64,000 nt of DNA, taken from assembly GCF_012769535.1 (NCBI RefSeq), contig NZ_CP046565.1, positions 558,001 through 622,000 on the forward strand, in the 5' to 3' direction. The stretch's first letter is position 1, and each line of letters opens with the position of its first letter. The position numbers and the translations under genes are program-made. The notes beneath the pieces were generated by a model, which saw only the letters and a program-made list of their open reading frames with translations, was not told the origin of the DNA and did no database searches. Positions 35,375-49,720 of the stretch are shown in pieces. This DNA is from Methylococcus geothermalis. Lineage in GTDB: Bacteria; Pseudomonadota; Gammaproteobacteria; Methylococcales; Methylococcaceae.

Positions 35375-36595
35375 GTGAGTTTTCCCCGTATCCTGGCCGA
35401 CCGGGTCAGCAAGAAGTTCTCCCGTTCCCTGGGCCATTCGCTTGTCCATTCGGCGCGGGATTTCGGTGGCCGGATGATCGGGCGCCGCCCGGCGGCGGCC
35501 TTGCGCGCCGGCGAATTCTGGGCAGTGCGGGACGTGTCCCTCGACGTCGGGCCGGGCGAGTGTCTTGCCCTGATCGGTCCCAACGGCGCCGGCAAGAGCA
35601 CCTTGCTGCGGATGCTCAACCGCGAACACCGGCCGGACGCCGGGCGGGTCGAGCTGCGAGGCGCCGTGAAATCGCTGATCCGCTTGGGCTACGGGCTCCA
35701 GCCGATGTACACCGGCCGGGAAAACGTCTACCTCAAATGCGCGGAGCTGGGGTTGTCCAAGCGCGACACCGACGCCAGGCTGGACGAAATCGTCGCCTTC
35801 GCGGAACTGAAGGCGGCGCTGGATCGGCCGGTCAAGCAGTATTCCGACGGCATGTACGCCAGGCTGGAGTTCGCCATCGCCACCTGCATGCCGATCGACG
35901 TCCTGCTCATCGACGAAGTGCTGGCGGTGGGCGATGTCGCGTTCCAGCTGCGCTGCCTGGAGCGGCTCAACACCCTCAAGCGCGAGGGCAGCGCACTGGT
36001 GTTCGTTTCCCATTCCGAGATGAACGTGCTCCAGGTGGCCGACCGCTGCCTGCTGCTGTTCGACGGCCAGACCGTGGCCGAGGGCCGTCCGGAAGCGGTG
36101 TTCGGGAAATACTACGAGGCCGTGGGCTACTTCAATCGCAATCTGAAGTCGCTGGGCGCCCTGCCGGCGAGGCCTCAAGATTTCTCGGCCGGGCTGGATT
36201 TCGCCGGCGCGGCGGCCGAGCCCCTGCAGGCGGCCCCCGGCCAGCCGCTTGCGTTCGAGCTGGAATACCGGGCCGTGCGGAAGTTCGAGTCCGTCGAACT
36301 GCGGCTCGAATTCTGGAACACGGCGGGTCTGCTCACTGCTACGACCCTTGTGCCGGTGGCGGAGCACTTGTGTCTGGCCGAAGGACGAGGGCGCCTTTGG
36401 GTGGCGCTGCCCTTCCTGGGGCTGAGCGCCGGGATTTACGACGTTGCCGTGTCGGCGACGTCCGGCGGACGCGGCCTGGCGTACAAGGGCGCGGCCGCTC
36501 GCCTTCGGGTGATGCAGTCGTCCTGCGATCGGACGGGCGGCTTCGGCGTCATCGAAGCGCATATCCGGACGGCCCCGCCGGGCAAGCCTTCCTGA
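35375..36595 (+). CDS. Polysaccharide ABC transporter ATP-binding protein (Wzt-like)
   Basis: A 406-residue ABC ATPase of the O-antigen/teichoic-acid export type. Walker A is GPNGAGKST (68-76), the signature YSDGM (156-160), and Walker B VLLIDEVLAVGD (D180, E181). The C-terminal 140 residues form a beta-rich domain like the Wzt carbohydrate-binding domain, which recognises the capped end of the polysaccharide. The start is GTG. No permease (Wzm-like) or glycosyltransferase lies beside it, so the membrane partner must be encoded elsewhere. It is divergent from rlmM. Confidence 0.88.
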   Translation: MSFPRILADRVSKKFSRSLGHSLVHSARDFGGRMIGRRPAAALRAGEFWAVRDVSLDVGPGECLALIGPNGAGKSTLLRMLNREHRPDAGRVELRGAVKSLIRLGYGLQPMYTGRENVYLKCAELGLSKRDTDARLDEIVAFAELKAALDRPVKQYSDGMYARLEFAIATCMPIDVLLIDEVLAVGDVAFQLRCLERLNTLKREGSALVFVSHSEMNVLQVADRCLLLFDGQTVAEGRPEAVFGKYYEAVGYFNRNLKSLGALPARPQDFSAGLDFAGAAAEPLQAAPGQPLAFELEYRAVRKFESVELRLEFWNTAGLLTATTLVPVAEHLCLAEGRGRLWVALPFLGLSAGIYDVAVSATSGGRGLAYKGAAARLRVMQSSCDRTGGFGVIEAHIRTAPPGKPS

Positions 36596-36620
36596 CCCCC
36601 TCCACAGGAGACATCATCAA

Positions 36621-37043
36621 ATGGCTAAGGAGCGATGCGCGATCCCCAGGCATCTGGTCAACCAGATTCTTCATTCGGCCCAGGCATCGCCTGGGCTCGA
36701 GGTCTGCGGCCTCATCGGCGCTGACGGCGGGGGGAGGATGCGCTGTTATCCGGTGCCCAACGTCGCCGACCGTCCCGAATGCCGCTTCCTGCTCGATCCC
36801 AAGGGGCAGATCGAGGCCATGCGTACGATGCGGGAGCGGGGAGAAGAGCTGTTCGCGATTTTCCATTCGCATCCCACGGCCCCGGCCGTGCCCTCATCGG
36901 TCGATCTGGAATTCGCCGCCTACCCGGAAGCGCTGCACCTCATCGTCTCGCTGAATACCAAGGGGGTGCTGGAACTGCGGGGCTTCCGGATCGGACCGGC
37001 GTCGGCATTGAGCGAAGTCGAGCTCCTGCTGGCGCCGGAATGA
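36621..37043 (+). CDS. JAMM/Mov34 family M67 metallopeptidase
   Basis: A 140-residue zinc peptidase of the bacterial JAB type. The motif HSHPTAPAVPSSVD gives H82, H84, S92 and D95, and the upstream glutamate is E27 of EVCGLIG. In bacteria such enzymes trim C-terminal residues from ubiquitin-like sulfur carriers (ThiS/MoaD/CysO) in cofactor or cysteine synthesis. No sulfur-carrier or E1-like gene is near, so the substrate is unclear. It follows the Wzt-like gene by 25 bases with an AGGAG ribosome site. Confidence 0.88.
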   Translation: MAKERCAIPRHLVNQILHSAQASPGLEVCGLIGADGGGRMRCYPVPNVADRPECRFLLDPKGQIEAMRTMRERGEELFAIFHSHPTAPAVPSSVDLEFAAYPEALHLIVSLNTKGVLELRGFRIGPASALSEVELLLAPE

Positions 37044-37047
37044 TCCG

Positions 37048-39702
<2,655 letters not shown>

Positions 39703-39802
39703 GGTGAGGGTCCTCGGCGTCTCATCCGTCGCAGCGGGGATGGTTCACCTAGGGTAGCCCGCCCGCTGCTTTGGCGGAAGGTCTGCCGAGACTTGCGGAG
39801 GG

Positions 39803-39833
39803 CGTGGGGGGGAGGCTTGATGCTCCCCCCACG
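39803..39833 (-). terminator. Hairpin after gatB
   Basis: CGTGGGGGG (39803-39811) pairs with CCCCCCACG (39825-39833), with two more pairs past a one-base bulge. It lies 13 bases beyond the gatB stop codon on the minus strand, a suitable place to end the gatCAB transcript. There is no T run. Confidence 0.5.
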
Positions 39834-39845
39834 GAAACTTCGCGG

Positions 39846-41276
<1,431 letters not shown>

Positions 41277-41302
41277 GTTCTTAAGGCACCTGTAGCTGGG
41301 TG

Positions 41303-42760
41303 TTAATCGGCAAGGCCGGCCGGCGCGCGCGTATGCCAGTCGGTGGCCTGCTGGTAGCGGTGGGCCACGTTCAACAGCCGGTCTTCGCTGAAGTAGCCGC
41401 CGATGATCTGCATGCCGACGGGCAGGCCGTTGGAGAAGCCCACCGGGATCGACATGCCGGGCAGGCCGGCCAGGTTCACGGCGATGGTGTAGATGTCCGA
41501 CAGATACATGGCGATCGGATCGGCGCTCTTGGCGCCGAACTCGAACGCGACCGAAGGCGAGGTCGGGCCCATGATGACGTCCACTTCCTCGAAGGCGCGA
41601 CGGAAGTCTTCGCTGATCAGGCGGCGGATCTTCTGGGCCTTGAGGTAATAGGCGTCGTAATAGCCGGCCGACAGTGCATAGGTGCCGATCAGGATGCGGC
41701 GCTTGACCTCGGCACCGAAGCCTTCGCCGCGCGAACGGGTGTAGAGATCGGCCAGATCGGCGGGGTTCTCGCAGCGGTGGCCGAAGCGGACGCCGTCGAA
41801 GCGGGCCAGGTTCGACGAGCATTCCGCCGGGGCGACCACGTAATAAGCCGGGGCCGACAAATGCATGTGCGGCAGCGAGACGTCCTTGACGGTGGCGCCC
41901 AGTTGCTTGTATTCGTCCACGGCATCCTGGATCAGGCCGGCGATGGCGGGATCGAGGCCTTCGCCGAAAAATTCCTTGGGCAAGCCGATGCGCAGGCCTT
42001 CCAGGCTGTTGCCGAGGGCCGCGCGGTAGTCCGGCACCGGACGGTCGACGCAGGTCGAATCGCGCTCGTCGAAACCGGCCATGGCCTGCAGCATGATGGC
42101 GCAGTCCTCGGCGGTGCGCGCCATCGGGCCGGCCTGGTCCAGGCTGGAAGCGAAGGCGATCATGCCCCAGCGCGAAATCCGGCCGTAGGTCGGTTTGATG
42201 CCGGTGATGCCGCAAAAGGCCGCCGGCTGGCGGATCGAGCCGCCGGTGTCGGTGCCGGTCGCGCCCGGCGTCAGCCGCGCGGCGACGGCGGCGGCCGAGC
42301 CGCCGGAAGAGCCGCCGGGGACGGTGGACGTGTTCCAGGGGTTCCTCACCGCCCCGTAGAAGCTGGTCTCGTTGGACGACCCCATGGCGAACTCGTCCAT
42401 GTTCAGCTTGCCCAGCATGACCGCGCCGGCGGCGTTGAAGCGCTCGACCACGCAGGCGTCGTAGGGCGAGATGAAATTGTCCAGCATCCGCGAGCCGCAA
42501 CTGGTCCGCACGCCCCGGGTGCAGAAAATATCCTTCTGGGCGATCGGGATGCCGGTGAGGGGAGCGGCATCGCCTTGGGCGATCCGCAGGTCCGCGGCCC
42601 GGGCCTGGGCCAGGGCGGTCTCCGCAGTGATCGTGATGAAACAGTTGAGCGAGGCATCGAGGCGCTCGATGCGTTCGAGGCAGGCTTGCGTCAACTCGAC
42701 GCTGCTGAATTCTTTCCGTTCGAGACCGGCGGCCAGTTCGGCGATGGTCTTGTGATGCAT
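41303..42760 (-). CDS. gatA: Aspartyl/glutamyl-tRNA amidotransferase subunit A
   Basis: A 485-residue amidase-signature protein that frees ammonia from glutamine for GatB. The Ser-cisSer-Lys triad is visible as K76 (PIAQKD), S151 (GGSSGGSAA) and S175 (TDTGGSIR). The start [13 protein letters not shown] is chosen by family length; the frame remains open upstream into the gap before gatC but has no family match there. Middle gene of the gatCAB operon. Confidence 0.96.
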   Translation of the reverse strand: MHHKTIAELAAGLERKEFSSVELTQACLERIERLDASLNCFITITAETALAQARAADLRIAQGDAAPLTGIPIAQKDIFCTRGVRTSCGSRMLDNFISPYDACVVERFNAAGAVMLGKLNMDEFAMGSSNETSFYGAVRNPWNTSTVPGGSSGGSAAAVAARLTPGATGTDTGGSIRQPAAFCGITGIKPTYGRISRWGMIAFASSLDQAGPMARTAEDCAIMLQAMAGFDERDSTCVDRPVPDYRAALGNSLEGLRIGLPKEFFGEGLDPAIAGLIQDAVDEYKQLGATVKDVSLPHMHLSAPAYYVVAPAECSSNLARFDGVRFGHRCENPADLADLYTRSRGEGFGAEVKRRILIGTYALSAGYYDAYYLKAQKIRRLISEDFRRAFEEVDVIMGPTSPSVAFEFGAKSADPIAMYLSDIYTIAVNLAGLPGMSIPVGFSNGLPVGMQIIGGYFSEDRLLNVAHRYQQATDWHTRAPAGLAD

Positions 42761-42825
42761 GCGATGGGGCTCCGGAATGTGCGGGTCGCGACTGTAGGAT
42801 GATAACGAGGCCGGGCGGTACCGGA

Positions 42826-43113
42826 CTATTCGATGACCTTGGGAACGAGGTAAAGGCCGGCCTCGACCAAGGGCGCCTGACTCTGGAACAAGGCGCGCTG
42901 ATCGGCTTCGGTCACGGCATCGGGGCGCAGGCGCTGGGCCTCGTCCAAGGGGTGCGCCATCGGCGCGACCTGGCTGGTGTCGGCGCTGCCGAGCTGCTCG
43001 ACGAAATCGAGAATCTGCGACAGGTCGCGGGCATAGGCCTCGACCTTGTCGTCGTCGATGGCCAGACGCGCCAGCCACGCGATTTTGTTGACTTCTGCTG
43101 CGCTGAGCGACAT
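42826..43113 (-). CDS. gatC: Aspartyl/glutamyl-tRNA amidotransferase subunit C
   Basis: A 95-residue GatC that wraps around and stabilises the GatA-GatB interface. The start [21 protein letters not shown] and the conserved [16 protein letters not shown] are typical. The ATG at 43113 is chosen over an upstream one at 43158, which would add 15 unrelated residues. It is first in the gatCAB operon and divergent from mreB with 105 bases between the starts. Confidence 0.95.
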   Translation of the reverse strand: MSLSAAEVNKIAWLARLAIDDDKVEAYARDLSQILDFVEQLGSADTSQVAPMAHPLDEAQRLRPDAVTEADQRALFQSQAPLVEAGLYLVPKVIE

Positions 43114-44262
<1,149 letters not shown>

Positions 44263-44280
44263 GTTTGCAGCCCGCCAGCG

Positions 44281-45198
44281 TTGCGACGAGAGGGGCACGC
44301 CATCAAACTCGCATTCACCAAAAAGCCGGCCCAGAACTTCCGGCTGCTGGTCTTCGCCATCACGTCCCTGGTGTTTCTCGCGGCCGACCGCCGCGGCGCG
44401 ATCGGCGCGCTCCACAGCGGGCTGGATGCCGCGGTCTACCCCTTGCAGCAGCTCGTCAGCGCCCCGGTGCGCTTCGCCGGCTGGGTGCAGGATAACCTGT
44501 CCGGCTATGCCGGCATCCTGGAAGAAAACCAGAGGCTCAAGGAGGAGCAAATCCGCTTGGAAGCCAGGCTGGCGAAATTCTCCGCGCTGGAGCAGGAAAA
44601 CATCCGCCTGCGGGCATTGCTGGGGGCGTCGATCAAGATCGGCGAGCATTTCCTCATCGCCGAACTGCTGTCGGTCAACCTGGTCCCCTACGAGCATCTG
44701 GTCCTGGCCAACAAGGGTTCGAACATCGGCGTTCATGTCGGTCAGCCGGTGTTCGATTCCCGCGGCGTGGTGGGACAGGTATTGCGGGTGTCGCCCGTGA
44801 GCGCCGAAGTGATGCTGATCACCGACCCCAATCATGCCATCCCGGTCCAGATCGAGCGCAACGGCCTGCGGACGATCGCGGTCGGCACCGGCCGGATCGA
44901 CCGGCTGATCCTGCCGTACCTGAGCGGCAGCGCCGACATCCGGGAGGGCGACCGGCTGGTGACCTCCGGCATGGGCGGCGTGTTTCCGGCCGGCTATCCG
45001 GTGGCGACGGTGGTGGACATTTCCAGCACCGGCAGTTCGCTGGCGAAGGTCTCCGCGGAGCCGATCGCTCCGCTGGACCGCATCCACGAGGTCCTGCTGG
45101 TCTGGACCCGGACCGATGTCCAGGACAAGGTGCAGGAGGGTCCGTCTCCCGCAGCGAACGGTGCCGGCGGCGCATCGGTTCAGCATGCCCCCCGCTAG
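44281..45198 (+). CDS. mreC: Rod shape-determining protein MreC
   Basis: A protein of up to 305 residues. One membrane helix (about 20-40) is followed by a coiled coil (ILEENQRLKEEQIRLEARLAKF, read in parts) and the double beta-barrel periplasmic domain with ELLSVNLVPYEHLVLANKG. It links MreB to PBP2 and RodA. The TTG at 44281 is the only common start codon, but it has little ribosome site. GAGAGGGG at 44288-44295 is well placed for an ATC codon at 44302 followed by the family-like KLAFTKKPAQNF, so an ATC start or a base change is possible. Confidence 0.92.
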   Translation: MRREGHAIKLAFTKKPAQNFRLLVFAITSLVFLAADRRGAIGALHSGLDAAVYPLQQLVSAPVRFAGWVQDNLSGYAGILEENQRLKEEQIRLEARLAKFSALEQENIRLRALLGASIKIGEHFLIAELLSVNLVPYEHLVLANKGSNIGVHVGQPVFDSRGVVGQVLRVSPVSAEVMLITDPNHAIPVQIERNGLRTIAVGTGRIDRLILPYLSGSADIREGDRLVTSGMGGVFPAGYPVATVVDISSTGSSLAKVSAEPIAPLDRIHEVLLVWTRTDVQDKVQEGPSPAANGAGGASVQHAPR

Positions 45199-45676
45199 GC
45201 GGTCTTCCCCCCGCATCCTGATTTTCGCGAGCCTGGCGGTCGCGATGGCGATGCGGATCCTGCCCTTGCCTCAGGCCTGGGCGCCGTGGAATCCGGACTG
45301 GATCCTGCTGCTGCTGATTTACTGGGCCGTGGCCGCTCCCGATCGCGTGGGGGTGGGCACGGCCTGGCTGACCGGCCTGATGGCGGATGCGCTGACCGGC
45401 CGGCTGTTGGGCCAGCAGGCGCTGGCCTACAGCGTGGTCGTCTATGTCGGCGTGAGATTTCACCGGCGTTTCCAGCTCTATCCGATGCTCCAGCAGGCTT
45501 TCGTAGTCGTGCTTCTCCTCGGGCTCGGGCTCCTGCTCACCTTGTGGACCCGGCAGATCCGCGGCGCGGGCAGCGCGCTGGAAGGCTACTGGTTCGCGGC
45601 GCTGTCCGGCGGCCTGGTCTGGCCTTTGGCCTGTGCCGTGCTCGACGGGCTGCGGCGCCGTTTCGGCGCGGTCTAG
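45185..45676 (+). CDS. mreD: Rod shape-determining protein MreD
   Basis: A 163-residue integral membrane protein with five to six hydrophobic segments. Family features include WNPDWILLLLIYWAVAAPDRVG and GLMADALTGRLLGQQAL. It completes the MreBCD scaffold for lateral wall growth. Its ATG lies 14 bases inside the end of mreC, so the two are translationally coupled. Confidence 0.93.
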   Translation: MPPARRSSPRILIFASLAVAMAMRILPLPQAWAPWNPDWILLLLIYWAVAAPDRVGVGTAWLTGLMADALTGRLLGQQALAYSVVVYVGVRFHRRFQLYPMLQQAFVVVLLLGLGLLLTLWTRQIRGAGSALEGYWFAALSGGLVWPLACAVLDGLRRRFGAV

Positions 45677-45706
45677 CCGCATGTTTTCGCTGGCAATCCC
45701 GATCCC

Positions 45707-47542
45707 ATGAGCGTCCGCGCAGTGCGAAGACTCCAGAACGACGTCCGGGTGTTCCAGGCCCGCATCGCCTTCAGCGTCGTCCTGCTCCTGCTGGCGGTGG
45801 CGGCGCTGGTGGCGCGCCTGGTTTACCTTCAGATCGTCGGCCACGAGCATTATGCGATGCTGTCGCAGGACAACCGCGTCAAGATCGCGCCGCTGCCGCC
45901 CACCCGCGGCATCGTCTATGACCGCAACGGCGAGGTGCTGGCCGACAATGTCCCCTCCTACAGTCTGGAATTGGTGCCGGAGCGCATCGACGATCTGGAC
46001 GCCACCCTTGCCGAACTCCAGACCCTGCTCGGCCTGAGCGACGAGGACATCCGGCGCTTCCGCAAGCTCCAATCCCAGCACAAGAGTTTCGAGAGCATTC
46101 CGCTCAAGATGCGGCTGGAGGAAGAGCAGATCGCCCGCTTCGCGGTCAAGCAGCCGTTTTTTCCCGGCGTCCAGATCAACGTGCGGATGATCCGCACCTA
46201 CCCTTATGGCGAGCTGACGGCCCATGCCGTGGGCTATGTCAGCCGAATCAGCGAGGCCGATCTGAAGATGCTCGATCCTTCGCTCTACAGCGGCACTTAC
46301 CACATCGGCAAAAGCGGGATCGAAAAGACCTACGAGACCCTGCTGCACGGCAAGACCGGCCACCAGGAGCTGGAAACCAACGTGCAGGGGCGTTCGATCG
46401 GCGTGCTGAATACGGTGCCGCCGGTGCCTGGCGCCGATCTGCGGCTGTCGCTGGACATCACGCTGCAGCAGGCCGCGATCGACGGCCTGGGCGAATACAA
46501 CGGCGCCGTGGTGGCGATGGAACCCGCGACCGGCCGGGTGCTGGCCTTCGTCAGCAAGCCGAGCTTCGATCCCAACCCTTTCGTCTACGGCATTCCCAAA
46601 GCGGACTACGATCGCCTGCAGTCATCGCCGGACCGGCCTTTGTACAATCGGGCCCTGCGCGGCGTGTATCCGCCTGGGTCGACGGTGAAGCCGTTCGAAG
46701 GGCTGGCGGGGCTCGAAGTCGGAGACCTCCAGGCCGATCGCAAAGTGTCCTGCCCCGGCTATTTCCAGTTGCCCAACTCGTCCCACCAATACCGCGACTG
46801 GCGCAAGGGCGGCCACGGCGCGGTCGATCTGAAATCGGCGATCACCCAGTCCTGCGACGTGTACTTCTACAAGCTGGCACTGAGCTTGGGCATCGACAAG
46901 CTGAGCGAATTCATGGGGCGGTTCGGCTTCGGCAAGCGCACCGGCATCGACATTCCGGGCGAGCTGCCGGGGGTCTATCCCTCCAAGGAGTGGAAGAAGA
47001 AACACAGCAAATACCCCTGGTTTCCGGGCGAGACGGTCATCACCGGCATCGGCCAGGGCTACGTGGGGGTGACGCCGGTGCAACTGGCGCGGGCGACCGC
47101 CATCCTGGCCAACCGCGGCCGCGTGGTGATACCGCGACTGCTGGATGCGGCGCAGGGAGAGGCCGGCGCGGCGCCGGAGGAAGCCGTCGGGGACAATCTG
47201 GCCATTGCGCCGGAGCATTGGGACACGGTGATCCAGGCGATGATCGATGTCGTGCATAGCGCCCGCGGCACCGCGAAGAGCATCGCTGCGGGCCTTTCCT
47301 ACCATGTCGCGGGCAAGACCGGGACGGCGCAGGTGTTTTCCGTCGGTCAGGGTCAAAAATACCGGGAGTCCGAGGTGAGCAAGGAGATGCGCGACCATGC
47401 CCTGTTCATCGCCTTCGCGCCGGCCGAACAGCCCCGCATCGCCGTGGCCGTGCTCGCCGAGCACGGGGGCCACGGCGGCTCCGTGGCCGCGCCGGTCGCC
47501 CGGGCGGTGATGGAGCGCTATCTGAACGGGCGTGCGCCATGA
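45707..47542 (+). CDS. mrdA: Penicillin-binding protein 2 (elongation transpeptidase)
   Basis: A 611-residue class B PBP. A membrane anchor lies near 20-42, then the pedestal domain (PPTRGIVYDRNGEVLADN), and the transpeptidase domain with S325-T-V-K328 (PPGSTVKPF), SCD of ITQSCDVYFY and KTG of VAGKTGTAQ. It crosslinks new peptidoglycan during rod elongation together with RodA. It starts 30 bases after mreD and overlaps rodA by four bases (ATGA). Confidence 0.96.
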   Translation: MSVRAVRRLQNDVRVFQARIAFSVVLLLLAVAALVARLVYLQIVGHEHYAMLSQDNRVKIAPLPPTRGIVYDRNGEVLADNVPSYSLELVPERIDDLDATLAELQTLLGLSDEDIRRFRKLQSQHKSFESIPLKMRLEEEQIARFAVKQPFFPGVQINVRMIRTYPYGELTAHAVGYVSRISEADLKMLDPSLYSGTYHIGKSGIEKTYETLLHGKTGHQELETNVQGRSIGVLNTVPPVPGADLRLSLDITLQQAAIDGLGEYNGAVVAMEPATGRVLAFVSKPSFDPNPFVYGIPKADYDRLQSSPDRPLYNRALRGVYPPGSTVKPFEGLAGLEVGDLQADRKVSCPGYFQLPNSSHQYRDWRKGGHGAVDLKSAITQSCDVYFYKLALSLGIDKLSEFMGRFGFGKRTGIDIPGELPGVYPSKEWKKKHSKYPWFPGETVITGIGQGYVGVTPVQLARATAILANRGRVVIPRLLDAAQGEAGAAPEEAVGDNLAIAPEHWDTVIQAMIDVVHSARGTAKSIAAGLSYHVAGKTGTAQVFSVGQGQKYRESEVSKEMRDHALFIAFAPAEQPRIAVAVLAEHGGHGGSVAAPVARAVMERYLNGRAP

Positions 47543-48672
47543 GATACGATTACGGCCTGGCCGGTCTCGGTGCCGAGCAGACCCGCTTCGAACGCATCAT
47601 GAAGCGGATCCATATCGACATTCCCCTGTTCGCCGGCTTGATCACCTTGTCCGGCGTGGCCCTGGTGATTCTGTACTCCGCTTCGGCCCAGAGCTTCGAT
47701 GTGTTGTTGCGCCAGGGGCTCCGCCTGCTGCTGGCGATGTCGGTCATGCTGGCCATCGCCCAGATCCATCCGCGCCATTTCCGTTTCTACAGCCCGATGC
47801 TGTACGGCGTGGGGGTGCTGCTGCTCGCCGCGGTGCTGGTCATGGGGGAGATCGGCAAGGGCGCCCAGCGCTGGCTCGATCTCGGCGTGCTCAGGTTCCA
47901 ACCGTCGGAAATCCTCAAGCTGGCGGTGCCGATGACGGTCGCCTGGTATCTGTCCGAATGCCCGGTTCCTCCGGCGTTCCGGCATATCGCCGTGGCCGGC
48001 GTCTTCATCGCGATACCGGTGGGGCTGATCGCCAAACAACCCGATCTCGGGACCGCGATACTGGTCGGTGCGGCCGGTGCGGTGGTGGTGTTCCTCGCCG
48101 GCATCCGCTGGCTCTATTTGCTGTTGCTGGGCGGCGTCGGGGCGGGCTTGCTGCCCGTGGTCTGGCATTTCCTGCACGACTACCAGCGCGACCGGGTGCT
48201 GATGTTCCTGAGCCCCGAGGCCGACGCGCTGGGCCGCGGCTATCACATCATCCAGTCCAAGATCGCCATCGGCTCCGGCGGATTCTATGGCAAGGGCTGG
48301 CTGCAGGGCTCCCAGGCCCAGCTGGAGTTCCTGCCGGAGAAGTCGACCGATTTCATCTTCGCGGTCGTGGCCGAGGAGTTCGGCCTGATCGGCTGTCTGG
48401 GGCTGCTGGCGATCTATCTGTTCATCATCGGGCGCTGCATCCACATTTCGATCCAGGCGCAGGATGCCTACACCCGATTGCTGAGCGGCGCCTTGACCCT
48501 GACATTTTTCGTGTACGTTTTCGTCAACACCGGCATGGTCGTCGGTATCCTGCCGGTCGTGGGCGTGCCGCTGCCGCTGGTGAGCTACGGCGGGACGTCC
48601 ATGGTGACCCTGCTCGCCGGCTTCGGTATCCTGATGTCCATCCAGACTCACCGCAAGCTGTTGCCGGGTTGA
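47539..48672 (+). CDS. rodA: Peptidoglycan glycosyltransferase RodA
   Basis: A 377-residue SEDS family polymerase with about ten membrane helices. Conserved features are RWLDLGVLRFQPSEILKLA, KQPDLGTA, GSGGFYGKGWLQGSQAQLEFLPEKSTDFIFAV (read in parts) and a final VGVPLPLVSYGGTS. It polymerises glycan strands from lipid II with PBP2 as partner. It overlaps mrdA by four bases and mltB follows five bases later. Confidence 0.96.
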   Translation: MRYDYGLAGLGAEQTRFERIMKRIHIDIPLFAGLITLSGVALVILYSASAQSFDVLLRQGLRLLLAMSVMLAIAQIHPRHFRFYSPMLYGVGVLLLAAVLVMGEIGKGAQRWLDLGVLRFQPSEILKLAVPMTVAWYLSECPVPPAFRHIAVAGVFIAIPVGLIAKQPDLGTAILVGAAGAVVVFLAGIRWLYLLLLGGVGAGLLPVVWHFLHDYQRDRVLMFLSPEADALGRGYHIIQSKIAIGSGGFYGKGWLQGSQAQLEFLPEKSTDFIFAVVAEEFGLIGCLGLLAIYLFIIGRCIHISIQAQDAYTRLLSGALTLTFFVYVFVNTGMVVGILPVVGVPLPLVSYGGTSMVTLLAGFGILMSIQTHRKLLPG

Positions 48673-48676
48673 GCCC

Positions 48677-49651
48677 ATGAGACTTCGGTACGCCCTGTTC
48701 CTTTCCTCCATGCTGGCTGCCGGCGCCGGGGCGGAAGGTATCGCCCAGCGGCCCGAGGTCGCCGCTTTCATCCAGGACATGAAGGTGCGCCACCGGTTCG
48801 ATCCCGCCATGCTGGAGCGGCTGTTCGCCGGGGTGGCGATACAGCAACGCATCCTGGCGGCGATGGCCCGTCCCGCCGAGGCCAAGCCTTGGTACGAATA
48901 CCGCAAGCTTTTCGTCACCGAGGCCCGTATCCTGGGCGGAGTGGCGTTCTGGCGCCAGCATGCCGAGACCCTGAAGCAGGTGCAGCAGCGCTACGGCGTA
49001 CCCGCCGAGACGATCGTGGCGATCGTCGGGGTGGAAACCCTTTATGGGCGCAACACCGGCGGCTTCCGGGTGATCGATGCGTTGGCCACCCTCGCCTTCG
49101 CCTATCCGCGGCGGGCGGACTTTTTCCGCTCCGAGCTCGAGCAGTTTCTGCTTCTGTGCCGCGAGGAAGGCTTGGACGCCACCGTGCTCAAGGGTTCGTA
49201 TGCCGGCGCGATGGGCTGGCCCCAGTTCATGCCCAGCAGTTTCCGCCACTATGCGACCGACCTCGACGGCGACGGCCGGCGCGACATCTGGTCGAATCCG
49301 GCCGACGTCATCGGCAGCATCGGCAACTATTTCGCGCGGTTCGGCTGGCGCCCCGGCGAGGAGGTCGCGGTCCGGGCCACGGCGCGTGAGGGGGACTATG
49401 CTCCCTATCTCGGCAAGGATCTCAAGCCCGCCAGCTCCCTGGTCGAACTGCGCCGCCTCGGCATCGAGCCCGAGCGTCCCCTCCCCGACGCCTCCCCCGT
49501 CAAGCTGCTGCGGTTCGAGCTGGAGGCCGGCCCCGAATACTGGCTGGGCCTGGAAAACTTCTTCGTCATTTCCCGCTACAACCACAGCCCGCTCTATTCG
49601 ATGGCGGTCTATCAGCTGGGCCGCGCCATCGCCGCCCGGAAGGGCGGGTGA
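48677..49651 (+). CDS. mltB: Membrane-bound lytic murein transglycosylase B
   Basis: A 324-residue enzyme that cleaves the MurNAc-GlcNAc bond and leaves anhydro ends. The catalytic glutamate is E120 in VGVETLYGRNTG, followed by the SYAGAMGWPQFMPSSF signature and DLDGDGRRDIW. The N-terminal hydrophobic segment (4-18) is a signal peptide without an obvious lipobox cysteine, so it may be soluble in the periplasm. It occupies the place where rlpA is found in E. coli-type clusters. Confidence 0.94.
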   Translation: MRLRYALFLSSMLAAGAGAEGIAQRPEVAAFIQDMKVRHRFDPAMLERLFAGVAIQQRILAAMARPAEAKPWYEYRKLFVTEARILGGVAFWRQHAETLKQVQQRYGVPAETIVAIVGVETLYGRNTGGFRVIDALATLAFAYPRRADFFRSELEQFLLLCREEGLDATVLKGSYAGAMGWPQFMPSSFRHYATDLDGDGRRDIWSNPADVIGSIGNYFARFGWRPGEEVAVRATAREGDYAPYLGKDLKPASSLVELRRLGIEPERPLPDASPVKLLRFELEAGPEYWLGLENFFVISRYNHSPLYSMAVYQLGRAIAARKGG

Positions 49652-49720
49652 TGCCGGGTCGCCCGTGGCGGGCCGCGTGTTAAACTACCGAAACTGCAAA
49701 TCAACCCAACCCTACGGCGG

